Positions 34,841 through 44,959 of a stretch of DNA of 64,000 nt are shown one piece after another (position 1 is the stretch's first letter; each line of letters starts with the position of its first letter). The stretch is from Eupeodes corollae (taxonomy: Eukaryota > Arthropoda > Insecta > Diptera > Syrphidae): the NCBI RefSeq assembly GCF_945859685.1, contig NC_079147.1:10767289-10831288 (forward strand), read 5' to 3'. The position numbers and the translations under genes were made by a program. The notes below the pieces were generated by a model that saw only the letters and a program-made list of their open reading frames with translations, was not told the origin of the DNA and searched no databases.

Positions 34841-35062
34841 TCTATGGTTCCATCAGTCATTAGAGTCCTTGGACATATACAGAACCGTGGAAGTGATGGA
34901 AGCACGTGGATAAAAAGCTTAAGTGCAAATTATATGAATAAGGGAAGCTGTCCGATAATACAACATCACTTCTTTGTAGTATTAAGCAGCTCAGTTAGGT
35001 CGCACAAGCAGGGAATGAACCCAACCTTTGTCAAGACAGTCTTATGCACCAACCATTTCACT
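34841..35062 (-). mobile_element. Possible tRNA-headed SINE with a different body
   Basis: On the minus strand AATGGTTGGTGCATAAGACT is followed by GTTGGGTTCATTCCCTGC. This parallels the head of the SINE at 27240 (ATGGTTAATGTGTAGGACTC...TTGGGTTCGATCACTGCC), including A-box-like and B-box-like positions (plus-strand B box 35011-35022). The sequence after the head does not match the other SINEs. It may be a second family sharing the same tRNA head, or a chimera. Confidence 0.4.
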
Positions 35063-35734
35063 TACAATAGTATCCAAAAAAAATTATGGGATTAAATAAA
35101 TTGAAGTTCTTATCATAACTTTTCCCAGCTGCGCTGCCTTTATTTAAATGAATCGGAGTGTAAACAAGAACAACATTATTGTGGACGCGTTTGACTATCT
35201 GTAATTAAAGTGACCCTTGTCAAATTGACTTAAAGTCGCTGTTGATCTTCTCATAATACCTTTAAGGATGTTGTTGTAATATGTCCTTTTTATGGAAACG
35301 GCAAATATTCCAAAAATACAATGCATATTCTTTAGACAAAAATTTGTAATACCTTCAATCAAAATGGGTGACTAAGAGTAAAAGGTTTGCTTACGTAGAT
35401 AGGTTCTCCTCTGGAACCTAGTAGTTTATGAGGTATTAACAATGGGCAGGTTCAGACGACATAAGGGACTTAAAAGTTAGGCAAGTTTCAAGTATCTGAT
35501 TGGCCAGCTGCCAAAAAATTACCTTCCAAGTAAGTCAACTTTGATGGAAAGTTGACTGGAAAGTAAGTCAAGAAAAATCTCCCTTACTATCAAGACAAGT
35601 CAATTTACGTCACCATGACAAGGGATCATGTTTTTTCATTTAACTGAAAGCTGAACTTTATTACTCTGTGATTTATTTGATTTCATTTAATTTCATGTTA
35701 AAAAAAGATCTTTTTTTATTTCTTTATAAAACAA
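35063..35734. other. Noncoding, nothing recognised
   Basis: No supported gene or element. Left of the 5'-truncated LINE B copy. Confidence 0.4.
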
Positions 35735-35992
35735 ATTGTACCCGGAGGGAGGATGTGCTTGATGTTACTTTAGTAAACAACCGTAATTTATTAGTGGAGA
35801 ATTGGAGAGTTTCCCCTTTGAATTCGTTTTCGCATCACAAGTGGATTCTTTTTCAAATTAATTTCGAGTAGAAAAACCCTCCGCCTTATAGAAATCTCAA
35901 AAGAACTGACTGACGAATTCAGTCAAATTGCGAATTCCAAACTAAGCAACTTACCGAATCTCACTGAATCGATAGGAGACCTTGAATCAAAG

Positions 35993-36853
35993 GTGAAAAC
36001 CTTTAAAACTTCTATAAGTAAAACTTTTAGAGTCTCTTGCCCAGTTAAATATAGCCGTAAAACCCTTCCTTCGTGGTGGAATGAAGAACTGTCGAGTCTT
36101 AGGAAAATGACGAGGACAATTTTCAATATCTGCCACAAACATAAGTTTTACCAACCGTGTAAAGACTCTCTTAAAATTTACAAGCAAGCCCTGTCATCAG
36201 CCAAAAGACAAGGCTGGAGAGAATACTGTCAATCAATCGAAGACATAAAAGACTCCGCAAGGCTCAGCAAAGTTTTATTGAATGAACATTGTAATCCTTT
36301 ATTTCTAAAAAAACCTGATGGAACCTGGACAGCCTCTCAAGCCGAATCTCTTGAGCTACTGATGAAGACGCACTTTCCGGGTTGCGAGAGTGATAACACC
36401 GAATTGCTTAAAACCACAGAGCTAAAGGTAGCTCATATGGAGCAAGTCAATTCCGTTATAACCAGACAAAATATTTTGTGGGCCATCAATACTTTTTCTC
36501 CATATAAATCCCCAGACATGGATGGCATACTGCCAGTTATGCTTCAAAAGTTGCATGATGTGGCAGCTCCATGGCTGAAACAAATTTTCAAAGGATGTCT
36601 CCTTCTCAAACATGTGCCCATGCCGTGGAGACAGGTCAAAGTAGTTTTTATCTCGAAAGCGGGTAGGCGAGGTCACGAATCCGCGAAGGATTTCAGACCA
36701 ATAAACTTAACATCTTTTGTGCTTAAAACCTTGCAGCGCATTCTTGATTACCATATTAGAGAAATCCTAGTTGGAAGACCTCTCGAAAGCTCTCAGCATG
36801 CTTATCTTAAGGGCAAATCTACGGAGACTGCCCTTCATAAGGTAGTGCTGTAG
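35993..36853 (+). pseudogene. LINE B ORF2: linker and first half of RT
   Basis: A 286-codon open stretch. TLPSWWNEELSSLRKMTR is the linker motif after the endonuclease. INTFSPYKSPDMDGILPVML, VKVVFISKAGRRGHE, DFRPINLTSFVLKTLQRIL and HAYLKGKSTETALHKVV are RT finger motifs in canonical order. It ends at a TAG at 36851; the frame continues shifted (ATFLDKEGAFNNV, first catalytic Asp region, about 36885). The start given is the first ATG of the open stretch. Confidence 0.8.
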
Positions 36854-37074
36854 AACAAACAATCCATTATAAAGAATTTAATTTGCCACCTTCTTAGACA
36901 AAGAAGGTGCTTTTAACAACGTCCTTACAGAATCCATAGAAGAATCGCTCGTTAAGTTCGGTGTAGAAGACTTCATTCGAGAATGGATTATTTCCATGCT
37001 CAGTGGTAGGAAGATACGAGCCTCTCTAGGCAATACAATCGCAACAAAACACGTGAGTAGGGGAACACCCCAGG

Positions 37075-37749
37075 GTGGTGTTCTTTCGCCTCTTCTATGG
37101 CTTCTGGTATTTGGGAGTTATTCTCGACCGTAAACTAAACTGGAAACTAAATATCGAAGTACAGGTTAAGAAGGCCTGTGTTGTCTTCTACGCCTGCAGC
37201 AAAACTTTCGGCAAAAAGTGGGGACTTCAGTCGAAGATGATTTTATGGACGTACACAGCCATAGTACGTCCAATCTTAACATATGGTTCAATTGTGTGGT
37301 GCCCTGCTCTTAGCAAAGCCTATAATATTGATAAGCTAGAGAAGGTTCAGAGAACAGCTTACGTGGGATCCACAGGGGTCATGCGTACTTGCCCAATGGA
37401 CGACTTAAATGTTATTTTGGATCTTCTACCAATCGACCTTTTTATTAAATACATAGTTTCCTGCAGCGCTATTAGGCTGAAGGAATCAAACAGCTGGTTG
37501 TCAAAACCTTATGGTCACAGCAACATAACGAAATTGTTTCCCTCAGATATTATCTCGGTAGACACTGACTACTGCACTCCTACTTTGAGCCTTAGTAAGG
37601 GTTTTAAGGACATTGGCCTAGAGAAGTTCAAGCAGAGAAGTTGGGTATCTCTTACAACACCTTTTGCCGTAATTGTAGTGACCAAAGAAAAAGGAAAACA
37701 ATTATCCTTTTCCTCTGCAAATGTCCTGCTTTGTCAAACACTAGAATGA
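37075..37749 (+). pseudogene. LINE B ORF2: thumb and post-RT region after the deletion
   Basis: Open for 224 codons. YLGVILDRKLNWKLNIEVQV is the block downstream of the palm, followed by FGKKWGLQSKMILWTYTAIV, RPILTYGSIVWCPAL and LEKVQRTAYVGSTGVMRTCP, typical of LOA/R1-type LINEs. Compared with the minus copy, the RNase H region is also reduced. The open frame starts inside the deletion scar. Confidence 0.75.
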
Positions 37750-38039
37750 AAGACTTTGAAAACCTGAGACAAAGATTAGAGACCTAATCTTTTTTCTCAA
37801 TGTGACAAAATGGCTCTAACATAATCGTTATGAAGCTTCTTTATAAATCTTTCCCTTTCTATCACAGGTCAACCGAGTTTTTGGTATCAAAACGGCGCAC
37901 TACAGTGCTAATTGGATCTCAGGCTAGGTCGCCTTGAGATCGCCATTTCTACCTACCTACCTTTTTAAATACTTAAGGAATACAAAAAATTTTACAATGG
38001 GTATTAGGTACATGCTGTTTTGAACCCGATTTAAAAATT

Positions 38040-38235
38040 GGTGATCGGTAAGAATCCCCCTTAAAATCCAGTGGTTGGGCTAATGCAATGTCGCATTTCC
38101 TTTACAAAATAGCAGGAATCCCATCAGGCCCTTCACTCTTATCAACAACCAATTTAGATAAAATGTATTCTATTTTAAGTGGACTTAGAACTAAAGAACC
38201 TATATTGACAACTCGACTTATATAAGGTTGCTTCT
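38040..38235 (-). pseudogene. Small LINE RT fragment
   Basis: The minus strand encodes LSPLKIEYILSKLVVDKSEG followed by PDGIPAIL, the KS.GPDGIP finger motif of a reverse transcriptase; the flanking frame is broken. Too short to place in a family. Confidence 0.55.
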
Positions 38236-38595
38236 GGATAGAAGGAGTATTTATTAAGTGTCACCCGGTTAATTTTTATTTAGTCTCACTGTTCTACAAA
38301 TTTTGGAAGTTATTGCATACTTTTTGGTGTTTAAAAAATGCAAGAAAACATATTGAAAAATATCACTTTCTCTGTCTACTTTTTGACAGTTTCCTTTTGC
38401 TATGAAGAACAGCTGTCTCCCCAGATACCGGTATCGTGTGTGACTGACTTTCGTTAAACAAGATTTTCCGAGTTATATCATAAAAAGAAGTGGAAATTGT
38501 TTATTAATTATTTAATAAACAAAAGCCCAACATACTAATACAAATTCTTCATTTCTCACTCACTAAACAAATAGAATATCAACTATCTTCGTACA

Positions 38596-39186
38596 ATGCT
38601 TCCCAGTGTAATGGCTTGCTCTCGACTGGCCTCGATGCAAATGCAAAGAGGGGCAGCTCTTCGCAACCACCAGCAATTGATAAGAAATCTCTTCATACTC
38701 AGCGTCAGCTCCGGAATATGGAACTCGGTGAAAGCGAGCATTGATGTCAAGGCAAAACCAGTTGTCAGTAACTTGCCATCGAGTGCCTGTGCTATGAACA
38801 AGAATTACTGCACTAGAGTTAATATTCCGGTGGTTGAGTATGCTGAAGTCAAAGATCTGCCAAATCATCCAGAGAAACTTCTCATCGATGTTCGCGAACC
38901 GAGGGAAATCGAAGGAACTGGTCTGATTCCAACAGCTATAAGAATACCCTTGGGTATTGTGGATCAGGAATTGGCACCACATGTGAAAGCAGAGGACTTC
39001 CAAAAGAAGTACGGACGTCCGAAGCCCGATGCCAAGACCTACATCATCATGCAGTGTCGCAGTGGAAAGAGATCGGAAGATGCAGCTCAGATAGCTGCAG
39101 CACTAGGATACAAGAATGTTCACAACTATGTTGGGTCATGGTTAGAGTGGGCTGACAAAGAGGGTCTTCCAAAAGAACCTCAGTAG
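38596..39186 (+). CDS. Rhodanese-domain protein (Hsp67B2/TSTD1-like), copy 1
   Basis: A complete 196-residue frame, ATG to TAG, no intron. Residues about 80-190 form a single rhodanese domain: VVEYAEVKDLPNHPEKLLID, then DVREPREIE (substrate-side Asp-Val-Arg), IPTAIRIPLG and the active-site loop CRSGKRS with the catalytic Cys at residue 154, ending YVGSWLEWADKEGLP as in Drosophila Hsp67B2. Single-domain rhodaneses of this group move sulfane sulfur from thiosulfate or persulfides to thiol acceptors. The first 40 residues are rich in Arg, Met, Leu and Ser with no acidic residue, compatible with mitochondrial import; a later in-frame Met would give a cytosolic form. AATAAA hexamers lie at 39203 and 39236. 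The gene is followed 180 bp downstream by a paralogue. Confidence 0.9.
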   Translation: MLPSVMACSRLASMQMQRGAALRNHQQLIRNLFILSVSSGIWNSVKASIDVKAKPVVSNLPSSACAMNKNYCTRVNIPVVEYAEVKDLPNHPEKLLIDVREPREIEGTGLIPTAIRIPLGIVDQELAPHVKAEDFQKKYGRPKPDAKTYIIMQCRSGKRSEDAAQIAAALGYKNVHNYVGSWLEWADKEGLPKEPQ

Positions 39187-39202
39187 TTTTATAAGTTTTA
39201 AA

Positions 39203-39241
39203 AATAAATTGTAAGCTTTGAACTTTTATCTCATCAATAAA
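39203..39241 (+). promoter_or_regulatory. Polyadenylation hexamers after rhodanese copy 1
   Basis: AATAAA at 39203-39208 and 39236-39241, 17-50 bp after the stop codon, upstream of the next start. Confidence 0.6.
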
Positions 39242-39366
39242 CTAAGTTGACATTAATAAAATAAAAATGTTTGCTTTTGGTTTTAATTTTAATCTTTGAA
39301 CTTTGAACTTTATAGATTAAAGTCTGGAAATTATCTCTAAATTTCTTGTGCAAAAATGGATCGCTG

Positions 39367-39903
39367 ATGATGTTTTCCAGATCCCTATGTCTGACGATAT
39401 CCTCCCGAAACTCTTTATTTCTTCCTTCAAAAGTTAAATTTAAATTAAGACTTTCTCAATTTTCAACTCTAAAAAACGTCAAGCTTTTGAAAACGACGAC
39501 GACAAATTTTGGTCCCATTTCGCTCAACGAAAGAAGAGTTTGCACTCAAAAAACAATCCCAGTCGTTTATTATGAGGAAATCAAGGACTTACCCAACCAT
39601 CCGGAGAAGCTACTGATAGATGTTCGCGATCGAAATGAAGTTCGATTTGGTAAAATTCCAGAATCAATCAATATTCCCTTGTGTGAGCTAAGAAGTGCAT
39701 TGGGAAAAACCGACTGTGAGGAGTTTCGAAACAATTATGGATGTGAAAAGCCAACAGCTGAAACTTATATTATAATGTATTGTCGAAGTGGTCAGAGAGC
39801 TGCGGTAGCCGCTGAAATTGCATCCTCGATGGGCTATACAAATGTTCACAATTATAGTGGATCATGGATGGATTATGTACGGAATGAAATATGCGATAAA
39901 TGA
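39367..39903 (+). CDS. Rhodanese-domain protein (Hsp67B2/TSTD1-like), copy 2
   Basis: ATG at 39367 to TGA at 39901-39903, 178 residues, no intron. The frame is open a little further upstream but without an ATG. The N-terminus (MMFSRSLCLTISSRNSLFLP) has Arg and Ser but no acidic residue for about 50 positions, a likely mitochondrial presequence. The rhodanese domain follows: IPVVYYEEIKDLPNHPEKLL, DVRDRNEV, ESINIPL and the loop CRSGQRA with catalytic Cys139, ending NYSGSWMDYV. It is clearly paralogous to the gene just upstream, sharing KDLPNHPEKLLIDVR and TYIIM.CRSG.R exactly, but lacks that gene's terminal EGLPKEPQ. Tandem duplication in the same orientation. An AATAAA lies at 40095. Confidence 0.9.
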   Translation: MMFSRSLCLTISSRNSLFLPSKVKFKLRLSQFSTLKNVKLLKTTTTNFGPISLNERRVCTQKTIPVVYYEEIKDLPNHPEKLLIDVRDRNEVRFGKIPESINIPLCELRSALGKTDCEEFRNNYGCEKPTAETYIIMYCRSGQRAAVAAEIASSMGYTNVHNYSGSWMDYVRNEICDK

Positions 39904-40094
39904 TTTAGGACAGATGTGAGTGAGATTGAAATCAAAAAGCAGGAACATTGAAACTCATTATAAGTACTGTCAGGTGACAGTTTGTTTTATAAAATACAAC
40001 CAGGAAGGCATGAAGACATTTTGTCTAAGATTTAACTTAAGAAGATCTCAAAAATCTGCACCTATTGTGGAACTCTGAATTTATTCTCAAACGG

Positions 40095-40100
40095 AATAAA
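40095..40100 (+). promoter_or_regulatory. Candidate polyadenylation signal after rhodanese copy 2
   Basis: AATAAA about 190 bp after the stop codon; the first canonical hexamer in the 3' flank. Confidence 0.5.
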
Positions 40101-41000
40101 AATCCTTGGGTCTAGGAAAACTGGGGTTGGTTTTTTTGTTTTGCTTTTCTAATTTAAAGAATGTTGAACCAATAACGATTTATTATCAGTGCAATATCTT
40201 ATCTAGAATAGACCTATTTCTGTGTTATACAATATTTGAAAACTTATCGCTGAACTGAACTCAAGTATTATAAACTAACGTTTCTGATGGATTGATTAAT
40301 GATGTTTCGAAAAGATTATATTATGGTTTTTTATCAGCTCATTCAACTCTCTCTGGATAGTGATTATTATATTTGAATAGGTCACTAGTTCTCCCAGGCG
40401 AGCTGATGGTTATCAATTATCATATATTGTGTGGGAAATCAACTGATATCAGTATTCAATAAAATTCGAATGATTTTTATTATCTGTTGTTTGTGTATTA
40501 TTTTTGGCTTACAATTGGACTTCGCAACTGATAAGTGAAAATCATCGGAACTTTTATTTTTCAATTGTTTTACCTTGAAACTAGTTTCACATTAACGGAA
40601 ATTGATAAATTGTTGAAAAGATCTTACACATCAAAGACTCGTGAAGTAATTTCTTTAAATTTTTATAAGCGAGTAAAGAAGTTATCTCATTTTTCTCGAT
40701 TAAATATACTTTAGGGGATATTTGGATTTAGATTTCTAAATTGTAAACAATCTTATTGATTCGAATGACCCTGATTATATATTTTATCTGGTGAATCATT
40801 TGAATATAATAGACACTAAGGGGCCTATCAGTAAAATCCATTAACTTCAAGTGCATTGTTTCTTTTTGAAAAACAAAAAATTCATGAAATTAGAATTCGT
40901 CTTATTCATTTCTTGCTTAAAATAAAGCTTTCATATGTTCAAGAATCCAAATTAAAAATTTGTACTGTTGGCCAAAACACTATGTCATTCAAACATTAAT
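40101..41000. other. Noncoding intergenic sequence, nothing recognised
   Basis: AT-rich, no supported coding frame, RNA gene or element. Confidence 0.4.
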
Positions 41001-41878
41001 AACTTAAACAAATAATGCTATTTTTTTTTCTTAAATCTAATATATTACGTTTTTTTTTTTATAATAAACACACACTCAAGTGGATATTACTACCATTATT
41101 ATGCAGAGGCATAGAGTGTGAGCACTAGGAGGAGGAGAGAGGGTTTAAAAGGAGATGTCGGTGCACATTGGTTTTGAATTCCTGAATATTGCAATGACTA
41201 GGAAAGACAGAGTGTGGTAAGGCATTCCACATTCGCGTAGTACGGCTAAAGAACGATTCTCTGTATTTGTCAGTACGACCGAAGTTGGGCTCGAAGGTAT
41301 ACTGATGAGCATTCCTAGAAGCGCGAGTATTACGGTTGGAATGCAACTGGCAATTTCACTAGAGCATAAGCCGTTAAAATAACGGTAAAAAAGGGTCAGA
41401 CAAGAGACCTTACGACGATGTTCAAGCGAATTAAATGAACTTATGATGATATTATCATCTATTAATTTAAATCCTCTACGTTCAATACTATCCAAAAGGC
41501 TTAAGTAAGTTGCAGGAGCACCAGCCCAGATATGGGAGTTATACTTAAGCTTTGGACGTATGTAAGTCTTGTAGATAACAGCCAGATCAGAAGGGGTAAA
41601 ATGTTTCTTGCATCGCCAAAGGAAACCCAAACACCTTGCGGCATTTTTGACGACATCGCGTATGTGATCATTCCACAAAAGGTGGTTGGAGATAAACATA
41701 CCGAGAATACCAAATGTTCAGTCTCCTCGATGCAAGTGCCATTTATGTATTGTCGGTCATTTAGAAGCTTTCGATGTTCGAGATATTTCTTGAGCTGATA
41801 GTTAGTCAGCGTTTCCGTGAACTTGGAAAGAAGGGACGTAAGTGCAATCGGTCGGTAATTAGACGGTGAGGAAGATTC
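41000..41878 (-). mobile_element. LINE C-terminal fragment (RT thumb to 3' UTR)
   Basis: Minus-strand frames 41699-41145 and 41346-41125 carry DHIRDVVKNAARCLGFLWRC, AVIYKTYIRPKLKYNSHIWA, LDSIERRGFKLIDD, SLEHRRKVSCLTLFYRYFNG and, after a frameshift, NTRASRNAHQYTFEP, RESFFSRTTRMWNALPHSVF and FKTNVHRHLL. This is the stereotyped C-terminus of Jockey/CR1-type insect LINEs. Further 5' sequence is missing because a Helitron fragment starts at about 41880. The plus-strand LINE at 19.2-20.1 kb ends similarly. Confidence 0.75.
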
Positions 41879-42536
41879 GACTTTTTTGGCTGTTGCATCT
41901 TCTTTGATTGCGGCAACTATATTGGATGGAGGCAGAACTGCTCATTCAGTTCTTAAACTGCCACTATATGTTCAGTAAATAAATACATTCGCTTGAGGTG
42001 TTGAACAGGACATTGGAAGATATAAAAAGAACAACAGACTATTTGGCATCATGATTTCAGACAAACACTTTCCGTTATTCCGTCGCCACTGTGGCGTAAT
42101 GTTGAAAAATTACAACTGAAAGTAAGTATGTATGAGTGTTCAAATGCTTCAAGATCCATCCGCTGAAACATTTTCGAACAACTGTTCGATATACGAAAAG
42201 GTTACCACAGATGAAACTGGATGCATAATATTCGAATTCTGCAAGATTATTTGTTCAAAAGATGCTCTCATTGACTAGATATTTCCCCCACACAGACAAT
42301 ACAAAAATGTGGATATCAACGAATTAAAACTCAAGATACAACATTTTACTAGGCATGCTACCGCACAATTAATAACTAAAGGTTGGTAATTTTTCTTCGT
42401 AATTTAAACCCACCACGGCTGTGCAACGACACGCGATTAGTAATTAAAAAAGAGGCTGGGATGCGACCCACACTTATAACTTCCCATCCCGTTTGTCGAT
42501 TTGTCTTGCTTAAAAGTTTGTCTATATGTACTCGTA

Positions 42537-43235
42537 TCAATTTTTACCAAATTTGCGTACTATTTTTTTGTAGATTTTATTTTTTATGAAAAAACGGACT
42601 GTTGGATTTTTATATACAAAATACTGAATATCGAAAACAATATTTTCTGTAAAATAAAATAAGTTTGAAGCCAATATTTTTAATTTTTGAAAAGCTATTT
42701 GAGTCGAAAATCAATTTTTACCAACTTTTGTTAATATTTTTTTAGGTTTTTAATTTTTTTGTACAAAAACTGTCTATTCGATTTTTTTTCAAAATTTTAC
42801 TCAGTGTTGACAACAATATTTTTTCAAAGATAAAAGAAATGTACAGCCAATATCTCAAAGTTTTGAAAAGATATTTGAGTCGAAAATCAATTCTTACCAC
42901 CTTTTATTATTTTTTTTTTAAGTTTTTATTTTTTGTAAAAAAACCGTCTAATCAATTTTTATCAACATTTTTCAGAATGTTGAAAGCAATGTTTCTTATA
43001 AGATAAAATAAGTTTGAAGCCTAACTTTTAAGTTTTTGAAAAGATATTTGAATCGATATTCAATTTTTACCAACTTTAAGTAATGTTTTTTTTCGATTTT
43101 TATTTTTTATAAAAAAAACTGTCAATTCGAATTTTTCTCAAAATTTTATCAGTTGTCACAAACATTATTCTTCGTTGCACAAAATTGTTTTGGAGATGAA
43201 ATCATATTTTAGTCGTAAAATTTTGGAAGTGACAA
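42537..43235 (+). repeat. Tandem array, four units of about 174 bp
   Basis: Units begin at about 42537, 42711, 42887 and 43060, each with TCAATT(T/C)TTACCA. They share GTTTTTATTTTTT.TAAAAAAA, CTGT..ATTCGATTTTT-like blocks, AAGATAAAATAAGTTTGAAG and TTTTTGAAAAGATATTTGAG followed by TCGAAAATC. Units differ by scattered substitutions and small indels. Confidence 0.85.
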
Positions 43236-43693
43236 ATTTTTTGTTCAGTTTTTTTGATTTATAAAAAAAAACCGTTAAATGGATTTTTTTCAAAGAATAT
43301 ACTTCTTTGATATCACGTTACAATATATTATATACAATTTAATCCAAGTCTCTAGCGTTTTTGGTTCGTAAGATATTTAGAGTTAACCAAAATTTTCAAC
43401 TTTTTTTCAAACTGCTATGGTAAAAAAACCACCAACGCAATTTTCTTGAGAGCCCTTTCTGCATCTTTCTGCCTTATTACCTGTATAACAAAATTTATTT
43501 GAAGTCGATATCTCTTCTGGTTCTTGAGCTATGAACGACGAAAAAAACGTCGCGAACGTACGGACGTACGAACGCACATACGTACACACGCGCGCACAGA
43601 CATCTTTCTAAAAATCTTTTATTTCGACTCTAGGGACCTTGAAACGGCCAGAAATGTCAAAATTTTCAATTTGACAAATCGGACCCATTACAA

Positions 43694-43722
43694 TAACTTC
43701 CTATGGGAAGTTAATAAACTAA
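43694..43722 (+). other. Helitron 3' terminal hairpin and CTAA end
   Basis: TAACTTCC-TATG-GGAAGTTA forms a perfect 8-bp stem with a 4-nt loop (43694-43713). CTAA follows at 43719-43722 and the next base is T, fitting insertion between A and T. Confidence 0.65.
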
Positions 43723-43984
43723 TCAATTAGTAAAGTCCTCTCTCGAGCATCTAAAATTCTAAAGTCACCGTCTGTAAGAGACTCATCATCCCGGTTCTCA
43801 TTTAAAGCGCTGAGGCTTGTAAAAAAAAAATTAAAACGACTTACTAAGCTTGAGTGATTTTTGGTCCTGTCTGCATAGATTGAGATTGGTGGAGAAGATA
43901 GAACGACCTTTTTAACAGCCTGTTTAGCGACACAATAAAAGTCCAACATATAAGAAGGCTGGTAGAGATATTGTAGATCGCGAT

Positions 43985-44105
43985 TTAGGTGGCGCACGTA
44001 TATAGGTGGGAGACGACCTCAACCAACTTGGAGTTCAATACTCCAGACAGCTAGCTAGGAACCAAGCTGGATGGAGACGTATGTTGGTTGAGGCCCAATT
44101 GCATA
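43985..44105 (+). pseudogene. RTE-type LINE C-terminal fragment
   Basis: A plus-strand frame reads MGDDLNQLGVQYSRQLARNQ then AGWRRMLVEAQ. The RW.DD......W...A.....W......EA pattern is the usual end of RTE/BovB-like endonuclease-RT proteins of insects. Nothing upstream of it matches, so this is a short 3' piece. Confidence 0.5.
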
Positions 44106-44159
44106 ATTATTTTGAAAATATTGAAAAACATAAGCAATCGTTTTCAATATTTAATATTA

Positions 44160-44270
44160 TGAGAAAATTAGTTATCACAAATTTTCTTATTCCGATTTCA
44201 AACGTTGTTGATACAACATCTTTCTTTGTTATATAAATAAATATATTATATCCTGTTTGTAAAACAACCA
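44160..44270 (+). repeat. Copia-like LTR (left, + orientation)
   Basis: TG...CA-bounded 111-bp sequence from TGAGAAAATTAGTTATCACA to TTTGTAAAACAACCA. An inverted, slightly diverged copy is at 61434-61541. It is followed 7 bp downstream by the PBS-like GGTTATGGGCG. The exact left boundary is set by where similarity between the two copies stops. Confidence 0.7.
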
Positions 44271-44277
44271 GACTCTA

Positions 44278-44288
44278 GGTTATGGGCG
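44278..44288 (+). other. Copia-type primer-binding site
   Basis: GGTTATGGGCG resembles the PBS of Drosophila copia, which pairs with an internal part of initiator tRNA-Met. The gag ATG (44282) lies inside it. The same motif in the other orientation is at 47028-47038. Confidence 0.6.
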
Positions 44289-44945
44289 AATCAAAAGAAT
44301 CAGTTTGTGGAATTCCGCAATTCAATGGAAGCGGATTCGAAGATTGGCAGTTCGAACACATTTGGACACGCTTAATCTGGCTGATGTTTTAACGAAAGTG
44401 GTTGAGGCAAGACAAGATCGATCTTTGGAAAATCCATATCGAAGCTTACTGTAGACCAAGGACGAGAGTATTGTTCAAGGGAACAAAATTTATGGTACAA
44501 AAAGTTTGGCATTCAAGTTGAACATACTATTGCTTAATCGCCATAGCAAAATGGAGTGGCTGAAAGGTTTAACAGAACACTAATCGAAAAAATAAGAACA
44601 ATGCTACTAGAATCCAAAATGTCAAAAGGAATGTGGGTTGAGGCGGCTCTAACTGGCACATACCTGATAAATAGAATACGAAACTGACTTTCCGTTCAAG
44701 TATAAAATATCAACTAAGAAAAAAATAAAAATGGATTTGTTATAGTCAGCAACGACGAGCAAGAAGGGGAAGAGTCATCTGAAATACTCGTCGGTTCTGA
44801 TTATAACCAAGATAAAACAGAAGATCAACTAGTTGATGACTTGTTTGATGAAGATCTGATAATTACTGAAGATGAAACTGTTGAAGACTCTGGGGATTTT
44901 ACCATAACTGAAGATACAGTTAGTGAAGACTTGGAAGATGAATGA
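44282..44945 (+). pseudogene. Copia-like element piece 1: gag start fused to integrase end
   Basis: MGESKESVCGIPQFNGSGFE at 44282 is a Copia-type gag start (FNG..F.DW). After LNLADVLTKV-like sequence (44370) the frame jumps to integrase: DQGREYCSREQNLWYKKFGI (contains the second catalytic Asp), then NGVAERFNRTLIEKIRTMLL (catalytic Glu) and GMWVEAALTGTYLINR. An acidic linker (EEGEESSEILVGSD, EDETVEDSGDF) extends to a stop at 44944. Most of gag, the protease and the first half of integrase are deleted. At about 44946 orientation flips to minus. Confidence 0.75.
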
Positions 44946-44959
44946 GTAAATAATCAACA

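Larger units (their letters stand above)
35735..37965 (+). mobile_element. LINE family B, 5'-truncated, internally deleted copy (+)
   Basis: Starts in the endonuclease C-terminus (REDVLDVTLVNNRNLLVENW, about 35745) and runs through RT to a 3' end with TCAGGCTAGGTCGCCTTGAG and the tail CTACCTACCTACC (37950-37962). The same sequence lies on the minus strand at 61542-64000. This copy lacks about 290 bp of RT: LLWLLV at 37110 joins directly to YLGVILDRKLNWKLN, removing the catalytic YADD region. The RT with following RNase H and cysteine motif points to the LOA/R1/I superfamily; not resolved further. Confidence 0.85.
41880..43722 (+). mobile_element. Helitron, 3' part: helicase scraps, tandem array, terminal hairpin
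   Basis: From 41885 the frame reads FLAVASS..AATILDGGRTAH, then scraps matching the helicase at 27.5-29 kb (NACLKSSP-like and WRNVEKL near 42090, then LRNLNPPRLCNDTRLV at 42395-42440), then GWDATHTYNFPSRLS. After about 42480 the element is noncoding: four 174-bp tandem units, a segment shared with 32376-32665, and a right end with an 8-bp-stem hairpin 5 bp before CTAA, followed by T. A helicase, a 3' hairpin and a CTRR-type end with no target duplication are the hallmarks of Helitrons. The protein part is heavily deleted. Confidence 0.7.

Noticed and set aside
36422..36676. Minus-strand frame inside LINE B
   Set aside because: Antisense shadow of the RT coding frame.
42537..43235. Possible CRISPR-like array
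   Set aside because: The units are contiguous 174-bp tandem repeats without unique spacers, in a eukaryotic Helitron.
43719..43997. 92-codon minus-strand frame MRHLNRDLQYLYQ...
   Set aside because: No motif recognised; it overlaps the Helitron end and a LINE fragment.
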